A stretch of DNA of 64,000 bases, from assembly GCA_021464415.1 (NCBI GenBank), contig CM038469.1, forward strand, positions 19,487,901 through 19,551,900, given 5' to 3'. This document shows, one piece after another, positions 45,056 to 55,329 of this stretch. The notes beneath the pieces were generated by a model. It had not been told where the DNA came from. It did no database searches and saw nothing but the letters and a program-made list of their open reading frames with translations. Every line of letters starts with the position of its first letter. The stretch's first letter is position 1. The stretch is from Lonicera japonica. Taxonomy: Eukaryota > Streptophyta > Magnoliopsida > Dipsacales > Caprifoliaceae. Both the position numbers and the translations under genes were made by a program.

Positions 45056-46080
45056 GTAATATCTAGTGCTTGATTTAATATTAATTTCATTTTATATATT
45101 CTGTATCCAACCTTAATCATGTGTTATCCATCTCTAAGTCTAGACAGGACAATTTTTGTTAACGATGAGAATTTGAGTTTTCGGAGTTCAAAATACATTT
45201 GTGTTGTTTGGATTTGTAACCGTTACATTGTAATCCATTCCCATGTCGTATACACCTCCATATAACCCACATGTATGTCCCGAGACCTTCCCAAAGTATT
45301 GGGTTGAGATCGAAAGAATTAGTAAAAATCAAACCCGTATCGTATGTTCCTTAGAATTTTGACACAGCAGTGGTATTTAGGTATAAATTATTCTTCCAAT
45401 GTCCAAATGGACCTCCATTTGCGCTATTAAAAATTTAATTTTAATTCAATTATCTGCTTTCATGTTTTGACCAAGTCTAAATTCTCACATCTTCAAGATT
45501 AACGCAGCAGCCTAAGTCAACAGTCAACTGTTGAAGTGGCCTAGTTTTAGCTGTGGGGATTGCCTTCCAACAGTTGACTATTCACTTGAATAGTCAACTA
45601 TTGGGTCACCAAGAATCTACTATTGGGCAGAATAGTCGATTATTGGGTCTTTTAACAGTTTAATAATGGGTAGAACAATCTATTATTAAGCTTTGTAACT
45701 GACAGTTATAAATAGCCGCAAAAAGGGCGAGACAATTTATGACAGTTCCACCACGATCATGGCAATGACAACAAATGATTGTATCAAGTTAATACTCCTC
45801 AGTATCTATGACACTATGTCCAGGTATTGAAAAGATAAAGGCCCCAGCCACAAAAGGGGACAAAGATAATTTCTGACAGTTCCACCGCGACCATGGCAAT
45901 GACAACAAATGATTGTATCAAGAACTTGTTATCGAATGGCTAATAGCCGGAGGATACAAGTGGGAATACATCGGAGGAGAGGGTAGCCGACCCCCGGGGA
46001 GGGAAAGGGTCCCTGAGGGGGACGCGAAACAACTCTGGTGCAACCACAACCACCTTTCCAAGAGGGGGGACTAAAAGAAA
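45056..46080. mobile_element. LTR-like segment with repeated AACAGTTGACT words
   Basis: It starts TGTAATATCTAGTGCTTG (gypsy-type terminus). It contains many short inverted words such as CAGTCAACTG and ATAGTCAACTATT (45518-45640) and a TATA-like TATAAATAGCC (45708). A 57-bp unit is directly repeated at 45731-45788 and 45865-45921 (GACAGTTCCACC...CATGGCAATGACAAC). Its end is not defined. Confidence 0.45.
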
Positions 46081-46542
46081 TTTTGTTAATTTTTTATTGT
46101 ATTTTTATTGGAAAATAAAAGATAGAACATTCTCCATTTTAAAGTAATTACGGACAAATAATATAAATTTAAGTAATTACACCCACCCTCTCCACCCACA
46201 AAAAAAAGAAAAAAAGAAAAAAAAAAGCGATTTCTAATTTGATACATGCATAAGCAGAAAAACAATAACGAGTCCTTACGTTTGTTAAGGCCCTGTTTGG
46301 AACATTACAACATCATTGTTGGGCCATGGTTGGCACATTACAAGAAGAAAGATCAACCAATGATCAACCCCATAGACCAAATATATCAACTCTTCTAACA
46401 CATAAAACTCCAATCCAAGCCAAAAAAGATCTTGTTTCCCATTCCAATGAATTAATCAAAAGACATTTACAGGAAAATTGGATCGGGGGATATATATATA
46501 TATAACAATATGGCAAAAATATATTAATATTGTGTACTTTTG

Positions 46543-46720
46543 GTACTCGTTCGGTTCGAGTTTTTGTATGTTCCTGTAACCTAAAATGATAATTTCACAT
46601 GAAAAGTTTGACATTCGTCAACTTATAATTCAACCTCTTACATGATATATAAGACATTTCTACTGTGAGGTTACTAGTTTAGGATTCCGAGAACAACATA
46701 AAACTTAAATCGAACGAATA
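46543..46720. mobile_element. Harbinger-like MITE in 3' UTR region
   Basis: The left end GTACTCGTTCGGTTCGAG and right end (complement TATTCGTTCGATTTAAG) are inverted, with TTG at 46540-46542 and 46721-46723. Inner words TGTTCCTGTAACCTAAAATGA and complement CTCGGAATCCTAAACTAG match the 27958-28136 family. Its edge is only 25 bp beyond the stop codon of the minus-strand gene, so it probably forms part of that 3' UTR. Confidence 0.75.
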
Positions 46721-46744
46721 TTGAGTTGTGGGATATACAATGTT

Positions 46745-48075
46745 TTAATCACTGTCATAAGGTTTATCGCCTCTTCGAGAAGGACTTCTCCAAAATCCAG
46801 TAGTGTAAAATTTATCCCACATCTCTTTTTCCAATTCCATCACATCTTCGTCTAATTCCAGTGATTTTACCAAAAGGTCTGCCTCAGCACCCGAGACTGA
46901 GTGGAACTGTAATTCCGTGTCGTCGCAGCCACATTGGCACCGTGCATGGTGAGTGCCTCCGCTGGCCAGTAAACGCTTTTTCATCAATCGTCGATGGCGC
47001 TTCTTTCTAAGCGCCTTCTTGCATAGTCCAGCCGGTAATTTGTATACAGCCAGATATGCAAACGAAGCCAGCCCGCAAGGGCAGCAGCAACACACTGCTG
47101 CACATTCTGCTGTCGTCCCTCCGGCAACCTTGATAAAATAAATAAATTACCAATAAAATCAATAAAAAGTCGCGGAATGTAAAATATGCATAAGAAATGG
47201 TGTATAGTAAAAGTCCTTGTAATATTTCGAACAACAATAATTTTGAAAAAGAAAGATATGGAAATAAAATTACCGAATAAGGATTGAATTTGAATGACCT
47301 TTTGTATTACAATGCTAGTGTTAGCTAGCATCAAGATTTCAAAGAGGAGTGGAGGATTCAATTTCCGTAATATGGATTACTATTCGGGTAAAACGATTAG
47401 CATCGCAAACGATTATTATAGCACTCCAAAACTAAATTTTTTTGATGACACTTTAATTATATGCATTTCTTAAACACCTTCAATTCATCGTCATTGTCAC
47501 TTTGGTGAGAATTAAAACATTTATTTGAAGTGCTAATAGTCATACCGTTTATTTGCTTAGTTTTCCATTGTGATTTTTTTTTACCCTCCTAAAAAGTAAT
47601 AGACATCTTGCTAATTCAATCTCGTAACCCATTTTTGTGTTTGCCAGAAAAAACCAAAAATCATCTCATAAAATTTAATTTCCTTTTTTCCTTCTTAAAG
47701 ATCATATTCCTAATTTTACTCAAACCCACAATATATAATACTAGCCAAGCACTATCAAAAATTATCCTACAATTTTAATCACACAATTAGTTACCGAGAT
47801 ACTATTACCAGAGTAATAGTTACCAAGCCACCTCATCTTTGTTGTTTTAAATTGAAACGAATTTGTTCGGACAAAAAATTATTGCTTTCGCAATAATATC
47901 TCCCGTTTTTATCTCTTATATATTTTTAAGATTAAGAAACAACACAAACCTCGGCGAATCGAGGACCGCCCCGGGAGGACAACTCCTGGCTGGTCAACAG
48001 CGACTGCCGCCGGTCCGGCGACCCACGGAACACAATTGAGCTCTCCTCCAACAATGGCTGCAGTTGTCTAGTCAT
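46745..48075 (-). CDS. Small Cys-rich plant protein of unknown function, two exons
   Basis: Exon 1 is 48075-47950 (42 codons from ATG) and exon 2 is 47128-46745 (127 codons plus TAA), giving 169 residues. The intron has GT (GAG|GTTTGT) and AG (CAAG|GTT) ends and phase 0. The N-terminus is hydrophilic (MTRQLQPLLEESSIVF). Exon 2 opens with VAGGTTAECAAVCCCCPCG and a hydrophobic run (GLASFAYLAVYKLP, about residues 61-74), which could be a short membrane or palmitoylated segment. A very basic stretch (KKALRKKRHRRLMKKRLL) and an acidic part follow. The end carries the motif MWDKFYTTGFWRSPS. This architecture is shared by a plant-specific uncharacterised family; some members, as I recall, are labelled pollen-preferential. 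No enzymatic motif is visible. The intron holds a MITE. Confidence 0.82.
47410..47547. mobile_element. Small MITE in the intron of the Cys-rich gene
   Basis: The left end GATTATTATAGCACTCCAAAA and right end (complement CGGTATGACTATTAGCAC) are the same termini as the small MITEs in TatD intron 10/11 (31274-31421, 31945-32098). Confidence 0.6.
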
Positions 48076-48109
48076 ATCGACTACCTCTGGTCAACAAATT
48101 CTTCTACAC

Positions 48110-48142
48110 AACCCAACCCAACCCAACCCAACCCAACCCAAC
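48110..48142. repeat. (CCCAA)n microsatellite upstream of the Cys-rich gene
   Basis: Six to seven units of ACCCA lie about 35 bp upstream of the minus-strand start codon, in its presumed 5' UTR or core promoter. Confidence 0.9.
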
Positions 48143-48416
48143 AAATTATTATTTCGACCGATTGTCAGAGAGCTTCCATAACCGGCGGTGGAATTATTGG
48201 ATCGCCGGTCGAAATGAATTTGACGCGGCTTTCCGATCGGAGGCCGATTTGATTGGTGGGTTTAATATAATAATTAACGAGGAGGATTGTTGAAGATGAA
48301 TTGCCTGAATATTCGGCTAGTCAAATGAATTTTGTTTAGGTTAAAGAATTTTTGTTTTGACGAATTCAAATGTGGGGTGGGTGTACATACGTTTTCCCTA
48401 TTTTCTTGAGTTTCTT

Positions 48417-48440
48417 CTCTCTCTCTCTCTCTCTCTCTCT
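48417..48440. repeat. (CT)n microsatellite (GA on the gene strand)
   Basis: About 12 CT units lie some 345 bp upstream of the Cys-rich gene. GAGA tracts are common in plant promoters, but no function can be shown here. A GT-rich GGGGTGGCGTGG repeat lies just beyond (48497-48535). Confidence 0.8.
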
Positions 48441-48599
48441 ATTATTGGGGTTTTGAATGATTAAGAAACGGATTACTATAAAATGGTGGGGTTGAGAGGA
48501 TAGGGGTGGCGTGGGGTGGGGTGGCGTGGCGTGGGAGGGAGAGAGGATTTTTTGAGCTAGGTGAGTATGCACATACAAACAATAATTGTTCATAGTAAC

Positions 48600-49740
48600 G
48601 TAAGTGGCATACATAATTTGATAATACAATGATGTGTTATTTATGTATTTATTAATATTAAAATTCGGGAAAAAAATAATAATAGTAATATTTTATAAAA
48701 ATTATTTTAATATTTAAAAATTATATTTAGTTACTACAAAATGTAATAAAAGATCCATATAACCCATATTAAGTGTAACTAAAAATAATTTTGAAATGTT
48801 AGTATATTTTTATGGAGTGCTAATAATACTACCCAAAATTAAATGCTTTTGTTTAAAGTTTACTCACGATGGTTTTGCTTCACGTACCTGGGTAGCACAT
48901 CTGTGTGTTCTTTATGAGTCCTCAAAAGTGTGTATACGTAGAAATCATATACAAATTAAGGGTAGTTATATTATCAAAGTATTATTCTTTTTGTCAGAGT
49001 ATAATATTACTTTGAAAAATTATAATGTATGCATTTAAAATTACACATTACTCTAACAATAAAGCGAACCTAAATTAAAAATTACTCAATTTAACTATGA
49101 CACTAAATTTGATGTTTTTTTTTTTTTGTTATATTTTATCCCTTGTGATTTGAACATAAAAATTATATATAAAAAGTTAGACACTTCACGACTTATCGAT
49201 TTAAACGTTTGCTAAATAAGCGTATAGACGCGTCGCGTGTACTTAGATTTGTAGTATGAAATGAAAGGGATTGATGATTAAATATTGGGTGAACGATGTG
49301 TCAATTGAAAGTGATTGAAGGGTGCGCGAGGATACGTGAGGGGTAGGCAGTCCAAGGGTGATGTGGTTGTAGAGAAGGACAAAAGAGAACGGGTGGGGTA
49401 TGAAATGAAAGACAGGTCATTTTTTTAACATAAACAAAAGATATGTGCTTTCATGGATGATGAGTCACTCCGTGTTTATTGTTCAATGTTACTTTATTTT
49501 TAAATAATATAGGCAGTATTATTATTATTATTTTTTTTCATAATTTGTTCTATTAACAAAGAAAACTTTCAAATGTTTATTTATTAGAAGGGAACGTTTT
49601 TTTTAAACGTGCAATTATAAGCCCACCAAATGTTTTAATTTCCTTTTTATTTTATTGGGGTGGTCGGTAGTTCTCTCCAACTATCACCTAAATTCAAATG
49701 AGATTGTTGGAAAGACTGTGTGGTTCGCAGATCAAAGGAC
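48600..49740. other. No gene recognised
   Basis: AT-rich intergenic DNA. It contains the dispersed repeat at 48998-49080 (partner at 42762-42835) and a single MITE-like end GGAGTGCTAATA at 48815. Confidence 0.45.
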
Positions 49741-49746
49741 GTTGAA

Positions 49747-51145
49747 GCATTTGGCGCTAGGTGGTTGGTGTTGGGTTTTGGGAGTTCACTTTAGCCCTAG
49801 TTGCCTTCTTGCTAGCTTATAAGGCCGGCAACACAGTTAAGCAAAGCGACATGCCACTGCTTAGCTTTTGGACTGGGATTTTTAGGAAACTGGTGTGTTA
49901 ATAAGGCTTATGGGTTAAATTATGCATATGTCATCTTATGTGGTACATCACTCGAAATCTATATATGGTGTTTAGAACCTACAGCTTTTCCATAGTACAA
50001 ATTAAGAATAGATGGGTGAGCACAATAGGATTAGTAACTCATATGTTCATCGGAGGTTTATAAAATATGCACAAAGAAGTGTTCAAAGTGATGTCTTACC
50101 ATGCTAGTGTACTTATAGCAATGGTAGATGTTTGAATGTGGGTTATTTGGTTTTTGGCCCTCATTATTTAGGCCATAACTAGCTTTGGTACACAAAGTTT
50201 ACTGTATAGTACCTTTGGACCCCATTTTGGACGGTTTCCATGCACTGACCAATTCTTTCGTCTGTTGACCCAAAATAGAATACAAACTTCCTAAATTACC
50301 CCTCTTTTACCTATTTCTCAATTTTACCTTTAGCCCCCAACAACTCCAACTAGTGCACACAAGTTATAATTGGACCAAAAGGTTAACAAAACAAGTTCCC
50401 ACTTTGCTTAATTAGTCTAACAATAAACTTACTGACTTTGGCCCTAAATGCAACTTGCAAGTGGTGGTTTTGGACCTGGGGGCGTAAAAATGTTATGCTT
50501 GCCTCTCTTTGCACTACCACCTCTTTTTGAAGTGCTACCTTTCTTTGTACCACCATTCTTTATTTGACTGGCCTTTGTAATTGGCATTCAAGGGATCAAT
50601 ATTTGAGGTATATTAGGTTGACCAGCTTGTGCAGTGCTGGGCCCCTCTGCTTCAGTCTTAGGCTTAACTAGAATAATATAATAATAAATATAAGCACTAT
50701 AATACGTATTCAATCATAGTAAGTAACACATATCGAAAGGGCACTAAAACATTTGGCGCTTGGTGGCCGGTGTTGGGTTTTGGGAGTCGCTTTTGCCCCA
50801 GTTGCCTTCCTGCTAGCTGAAGAGGCTGGCAACATAGTTAAGCAAAGCGACATGGCACTGCTTAGCGCCTAGACAAGGATTTTTAGGAAATTTGTGTGTT
50901 AATAAGGCTTATAGGTTAAATTATGCATATGTCATCGTATGTGGTAGATCACTCGAAATCTACGTATGTTGTCTAGAACCAATGGCTTTTCCATAGAACA
51001 AATTAATAATAGATGGGTGAGCATAATAAGATTAGTAATTCATATGTTCATGGGAGGTTTATAAAATATGCACGAAGAAGTGTTTAAAGTGATGTCTTAC
51101 CATGCTAGTATACTTGTTGCAACAATGGTAAATGTTTGAATTTTG
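49747..51145. repeat. ~390-bp direct repeat pair, 49747-50137 and 50747-51145
   Basis: Both copies start CATTTGGCGCT-GGTGG and run through GGTGTTGGGTTTTGGGAGT, GTTAAGCAAAGCGACATG, TTAAATTATGCATATGTCATC and AAGTGATGTCTTACCATGC. They are about 85-90 percent alike by eye and 1000 bp apart. The ends do not show a TG...CA pair, so they are not obvious LTRs. The space between holds the transposase-like remnant. Confidence 0.75.
50444..50668 (-). pseudogene. Remnant of a Gly/Lys/Arg-rich C-terminal coding region
   Basis: The minus strand reads VKPKTEAEGPSTAQAGQPN..., an in-frame stop, then NGGTKKGSTSKRGG and FTPPGPKPP, ending at TAG 50444-50446. Low-complexity basic tails like this are found at the C-termini of MULE (Mutator-like) transposases in plants. 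With no zinc knuckle or catalytic core present, the assignment is tentative. Confidence 0.35.
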
Positions 51146-51149
51146 AAGA

Positions 51150-51652
51150 GATTTGAGTACCATTTTATAGAGTTGAGTATTGTAGACAATTACAAGGTGT
51201 GGATTTTCCACATGGAAAAGGAATGCCTCTTTGTTCCTGAACAACCACCCGAGATAAGAGTTATGGAATTAGAGCTCAATTAATAGTCGTTATATCCAAG
51301 GTTTATTGAACTTATTAACAACTATTTTACTGAATATGTTTCCAATATCGATAGCAGCTCATGCTAAAGCAATTTGTGATAATAAATCCCCAAATGAAAA
51401 CTACCATTGGATGGGGGCGCCTTTGTTTTAGGTAAAATATCTCATGGGGTTCTAATCCTATCATCCTAGAGTTCATGAATTCAAGAACAATCAATTTATG
51501 GATTGCAATAATGGTGAAGATGATTAAGGATATCATGGGTCTAAAGTTCATGATGAATTCAACTTAAATAAGGAGTACATGATGTTAAATGTTGGAGTAG
51601 ATAAACCTTAATTTGTAGCCCAATTACAGTGAAGGTCACACATAATTGTATG
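51150..51652. other. No gene recognised
   Basis: Two short minus-strand ORFs (51059-51244, 51327-51551) lack motifs. They may belong to the same decayed element as the duplicated segments just upstream. Confidence 0.4.
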
Positions 51653-51657
51653 GTATG

Positions 51658-53156
51658 TGTAATGCCCTGCCCTTGGGGGCGATAAGAAATGAATAAATAG
51701 AATACAAATTGTAATAATTTGCAATAGATTTCCAAAATACAACGGAAAATCTTCTATCAAACTACAACTATCTCTAAAGTTCTCCCACGAACTCTCACCA
51801 TCCTATCCCGCGTTCTCACCACGTGTACCTGTAGATAAAAAAAAACATGTACGGAGAAGTAAACCGTATACAGAGAATAAAGATGAATATGTGAATCAAT
51901 AGAACAATAACAAATACATATACATAAGCCTATCACCATACAAGGCCTCATACCCGGCTATCTCATGGCTACATGTCAAGTATCACAATACCAATTCATG
52001 CCTCACCTCACCCACGCCCTCTCTACGGACGTTGGAAATCGGGCTATTGGAATGTTGGCAAATCCCCGGTAGGTGTACTTAAACATGTATCAATCAATCA
52101 CCAAAGCAATCCAGCCAAACACATCACATATACCAATCAATACCAACAAATACATCATGGACCCAATGAATAAGCAATACAAGATGAATACAAAAATACG
52201 GATATCACAGAATAGCTCTAGAGCTTACGGAATGCATACGAAATACTTCCCATACCTTAACCATAGAAATCAATTCATATCCGAAGCTCTGTTCGGTGAA
52301 ATCTTAAAGCTCTCGCGTCACCACGCTCCTAGCGTGGCGAGATCCTTGAACCAATGATATATGAGCCCTCGTTCCCGTATCCAAAGCTCAAGATAGAGCT
52401 CTTATGGTGGACAACAAGGTAGGAGATGATGAATAGTAAGCAAGGAGGTGTTTTAGATGATTTTCGATGTTTAATCCTTCGATCGGGAGTGAAAATAGGT
52501 AAGAATTGCTCAAGAACACCTATCTTTCTCTCTCTAGAACCCTCTAGAGTTTAGTGGAAGAGGCTGGTTCAAAAATGGTGGAAAAATAGCTTAAAACGAG
52601 CTTCAACCGACTTTAAGTCAGTTGCTATAGTAACTCGCGCAGATTTTTTGGTTCTAGAGTACTGTTTTTGGTTTGGCCATAACTTTTGACTCGGAACTCC
52701 GATTGAGGCGTTCTTTATGTGCACGGAAAGGTAATTCAAAGAACTACAACTTTCTAAGAGGAAGTTTTCCCAAATTATGGACACATTTTTCCTAAAAATT
52801 CACCGAAGGCAGCGCTCTGCCGAAACGCTATCAATGACCAGAATTTGCAATGGGCCTACTTTGCGCCCTATTTTGACCCACGGGGAGTATGAATTGGACT
52901 TCGGCCAAAACACGAAAGTTGTAGAATGGTATGAAATATAGAAGTAAGAATAAATGATAGTCAAATCGGATAAAGATGAGAAAGTTACGAGAATCCAAAG
53001 TTGGCTAAAAACAAGGAAATCGCGTGGGATGCAAAACTTAACGATTTAAGAGCCGATATTGATTCGAACCACCCGAATCACTAAACGATCACTCACATGA
53101 GTGTAAAAAAAGCTAATACAACATACTTAACATTAATATGAACACGGGGTGTTACA
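51658..53156. mobile_element. Gypsy-type solo LTR with perfect TSD
   Basis: A 1499-bp unit starts TGTAATGCCCTGCCC and ends CGGGGTGTTACA. The 5-bp duplication GTATG occurs at 51653-51657 and 53157-53161. The 3' portion (CACTAAACGATCACTCAC) also appears in the gypsy LTR ending at 61746, showing the two belong to related families. Confidence 0.93.
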
Positions 53157-53249
53157 GTATGGTTGGTTTTTTAAAACTTAAAGAGTCAGTTTTCCTTATC
53201 AGGAAACACTTTGATTGAAATTCTTTTATGGATTATGGACTTGCTCCAA

Positions 53250-55320
53250 AAAGAGAATATATTAATTACTTGATAGCTATCCCTCCACGAAGAATAACTT
53301 GAGTAGTTTAGGGAAACTTACAAATCCATTCATGCTTGTATTTTTGGAATCTTGAACCGAGGTTTGGCCTTGTTCATCATTTACATATACCCACTCCATT
53401 AAACCACCCTAATAGTTTTTAATACTTGATAACTGTGAACAACTCATTTTGCGACCCTCGGAAGAACTCGATTTTCCAAGAAATAATCACGCATGCATGC
53501 ATGGGTATTCATACATGCATACATACTATACACATGTGATACATGTCAAAAAATGAAGTAAAAAGAACACCCGGACAAGAAGTTACAAGAATAACCGGAA
53601 TCTACCAGAAACTGAAAACTGTCAATCTTGTGAAAGCTTGAAAAATAAGACTTCCTGATTTCAGATCATCCTCAAACTTTGAGGGTTGTTAGATAGTACC
53701 ATCATTCAAAAATCAGCTCGATCCGACTGCAAAATCTTTGGGAATCAAGAAAACCAAGAGTTCACTTTGGGTAACCACATGGAGGCCTTGACGAAGTCCA
53801 AATCATTTCAAATGTGGTCAATAGATAGGTACTATCATGGGTAATAATAAGATAAAAAATTAGATCAATCCGATTTTCCATTTGGACGATATAGCAAAAA
53901 TCAGGACGGGTGAATAGTATTTATCGTGTGGACAAAGGATTGGGTACCCTTTGTAGACACGACACACATTTCCTTTGTCGCGTGGACAAAGGCTTTTGGC
54001 CCCTTTTTCCACACTACAAAGGCATATTCCCCAGCCCCCAGACCCTTTTTCGGCTATAAATACACATGCACTGACCCCTTTTGAAGCATCAAATAGCTCT
54101 GGAACTTCGGAAATAGTACTTTAAAATATTATTCCTTTATTTTCAAGGCTCTCAGGTAAATTTTATCGCAGTCTGACTTTATTTATGTACTCCATCTGTC
54201 CCAATTTAATTGTCCACTCTTCCATTTTTGGATGTCCCAAAATAATTGTTCACTTTCTATATTTAGTAGGTCATTAATTACAACACTTTTTATTATTTAC
54301 AATATTACCCTTTAAGCTCCCACCACCTTTTTTTATTAGGAGAAAAGTAAAGGGCATTTTTGGAAATAAGTATTTTCTCTTAGAGTAATTATTATGTCTT
54401 CTTAATTTTTAGTTTTTCAAAGAGTGACAATTAAATTGGGACAGAGGGAGTATATGTCTTTATTTCCTCAGTTATAATTGATCAGTTGCATGATTAAATT
54501 GCTGTTTATCTCAAAATTAGTCCAGATTTCATATTTTAAACCAGTTTTCAAAACCAAAGGCGTGGGATGAGCTATAACCATTTTTAAACATAGTTTTGTG
54601 TGTTAATTTCGCAAAATTTTAGTTTTATCATTCTCGTTTTACGAAGGAATCATTAAGCGTTTGTACTTGGTTTAACCTATAAATTGCGGTGCTTATGTAA
54701 ATATCCAATATGAGAGTATCAGATTCATCAATGATGGTTTAAATGATTAAATTGTGGTACACTATTGATGAAAGGATCTCGGTAATTATTGGATTTCCGA
54801 TTCCAAATTGAATTAACTTCCAAAAAGCCCTTAATTTTATCAAAACACTTATTTTGCTATATATTATTATCAAAGCCACTTTTCAAATCACACACACTAA
54901 TTTCTAAAATCAAACGGGTGAATTACGAAGCACATGTTTTCTATCCCCACCTCAAATCCCCTTTTTCTCAAACTATGGATTGATATGTGACAGTATCATT
55001 AAGCATGCAAATCTTTGTTTATAATTACATGTATATCCTACTTGAAGACCGAAAGGCGACTTGGGTGCCTAACACCTTTTCAATTCGTAACTTAGTTCCT
55101 GAACATAATTTTGTTTCTTTAGTAAAACAAACTGGAGTCTTATTTCCTTTATAAACCGTCACCTTTTTTTTGCAATAAATGAGCCATTTTCTAAATGAAC
55201 CGAAAAACCTGAGGAATTGCCGCCCACAATTGCCGACATAAAAAACTCGAGTTCTTATAATAACAAAGATGATAACTTTTAACTCATGTTTTCTTGGATT
55301 AAATGTGTGGGGATCAATCC
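53250..55320 (+). mobile_element. Tat/Ogre-like gypsy LTR (copy 1), split by a Stowaway MITE
   Basis: A TATA box (GGCTATAAATACAC, 54052) is followed 1 kb downstream by GACCGAAAGGCGACTTGGGTGC then CTAACACCTTTTCAATTCG and AAACAAACTGGAGTC. This is the phrase set seen near the ends of Tat/Ogre-type LTRs. Boundaries are approximate. Two copies of GTGTGGACAAAGG/GCGTGGACAAAGG occur at about 53935-53995. Confidence 0.5.
54190..54450. mobile_element. Stowaway-type MITE
   Basis: 261 bp with inverted termini starting CTCCATCTGTCCCAATTTAA and ending with the complement CTCCCTCTGTCCCAATTTAA. It is flanked by TA on both sides (54188-54189, 54451-54452). It sits inside the gypsy LTR and is therefore younger than it. 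Confidence 0.92.
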
Positions 55321-55329
55321 ACCACCCAT

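Noticed and set aside
48064..48252. Plus-strand ORF with NPTQPNPTQ repeat
   Set aside because: It is a translation of the CCCAA microsatellite in the upstream region of the minus-strand gene.
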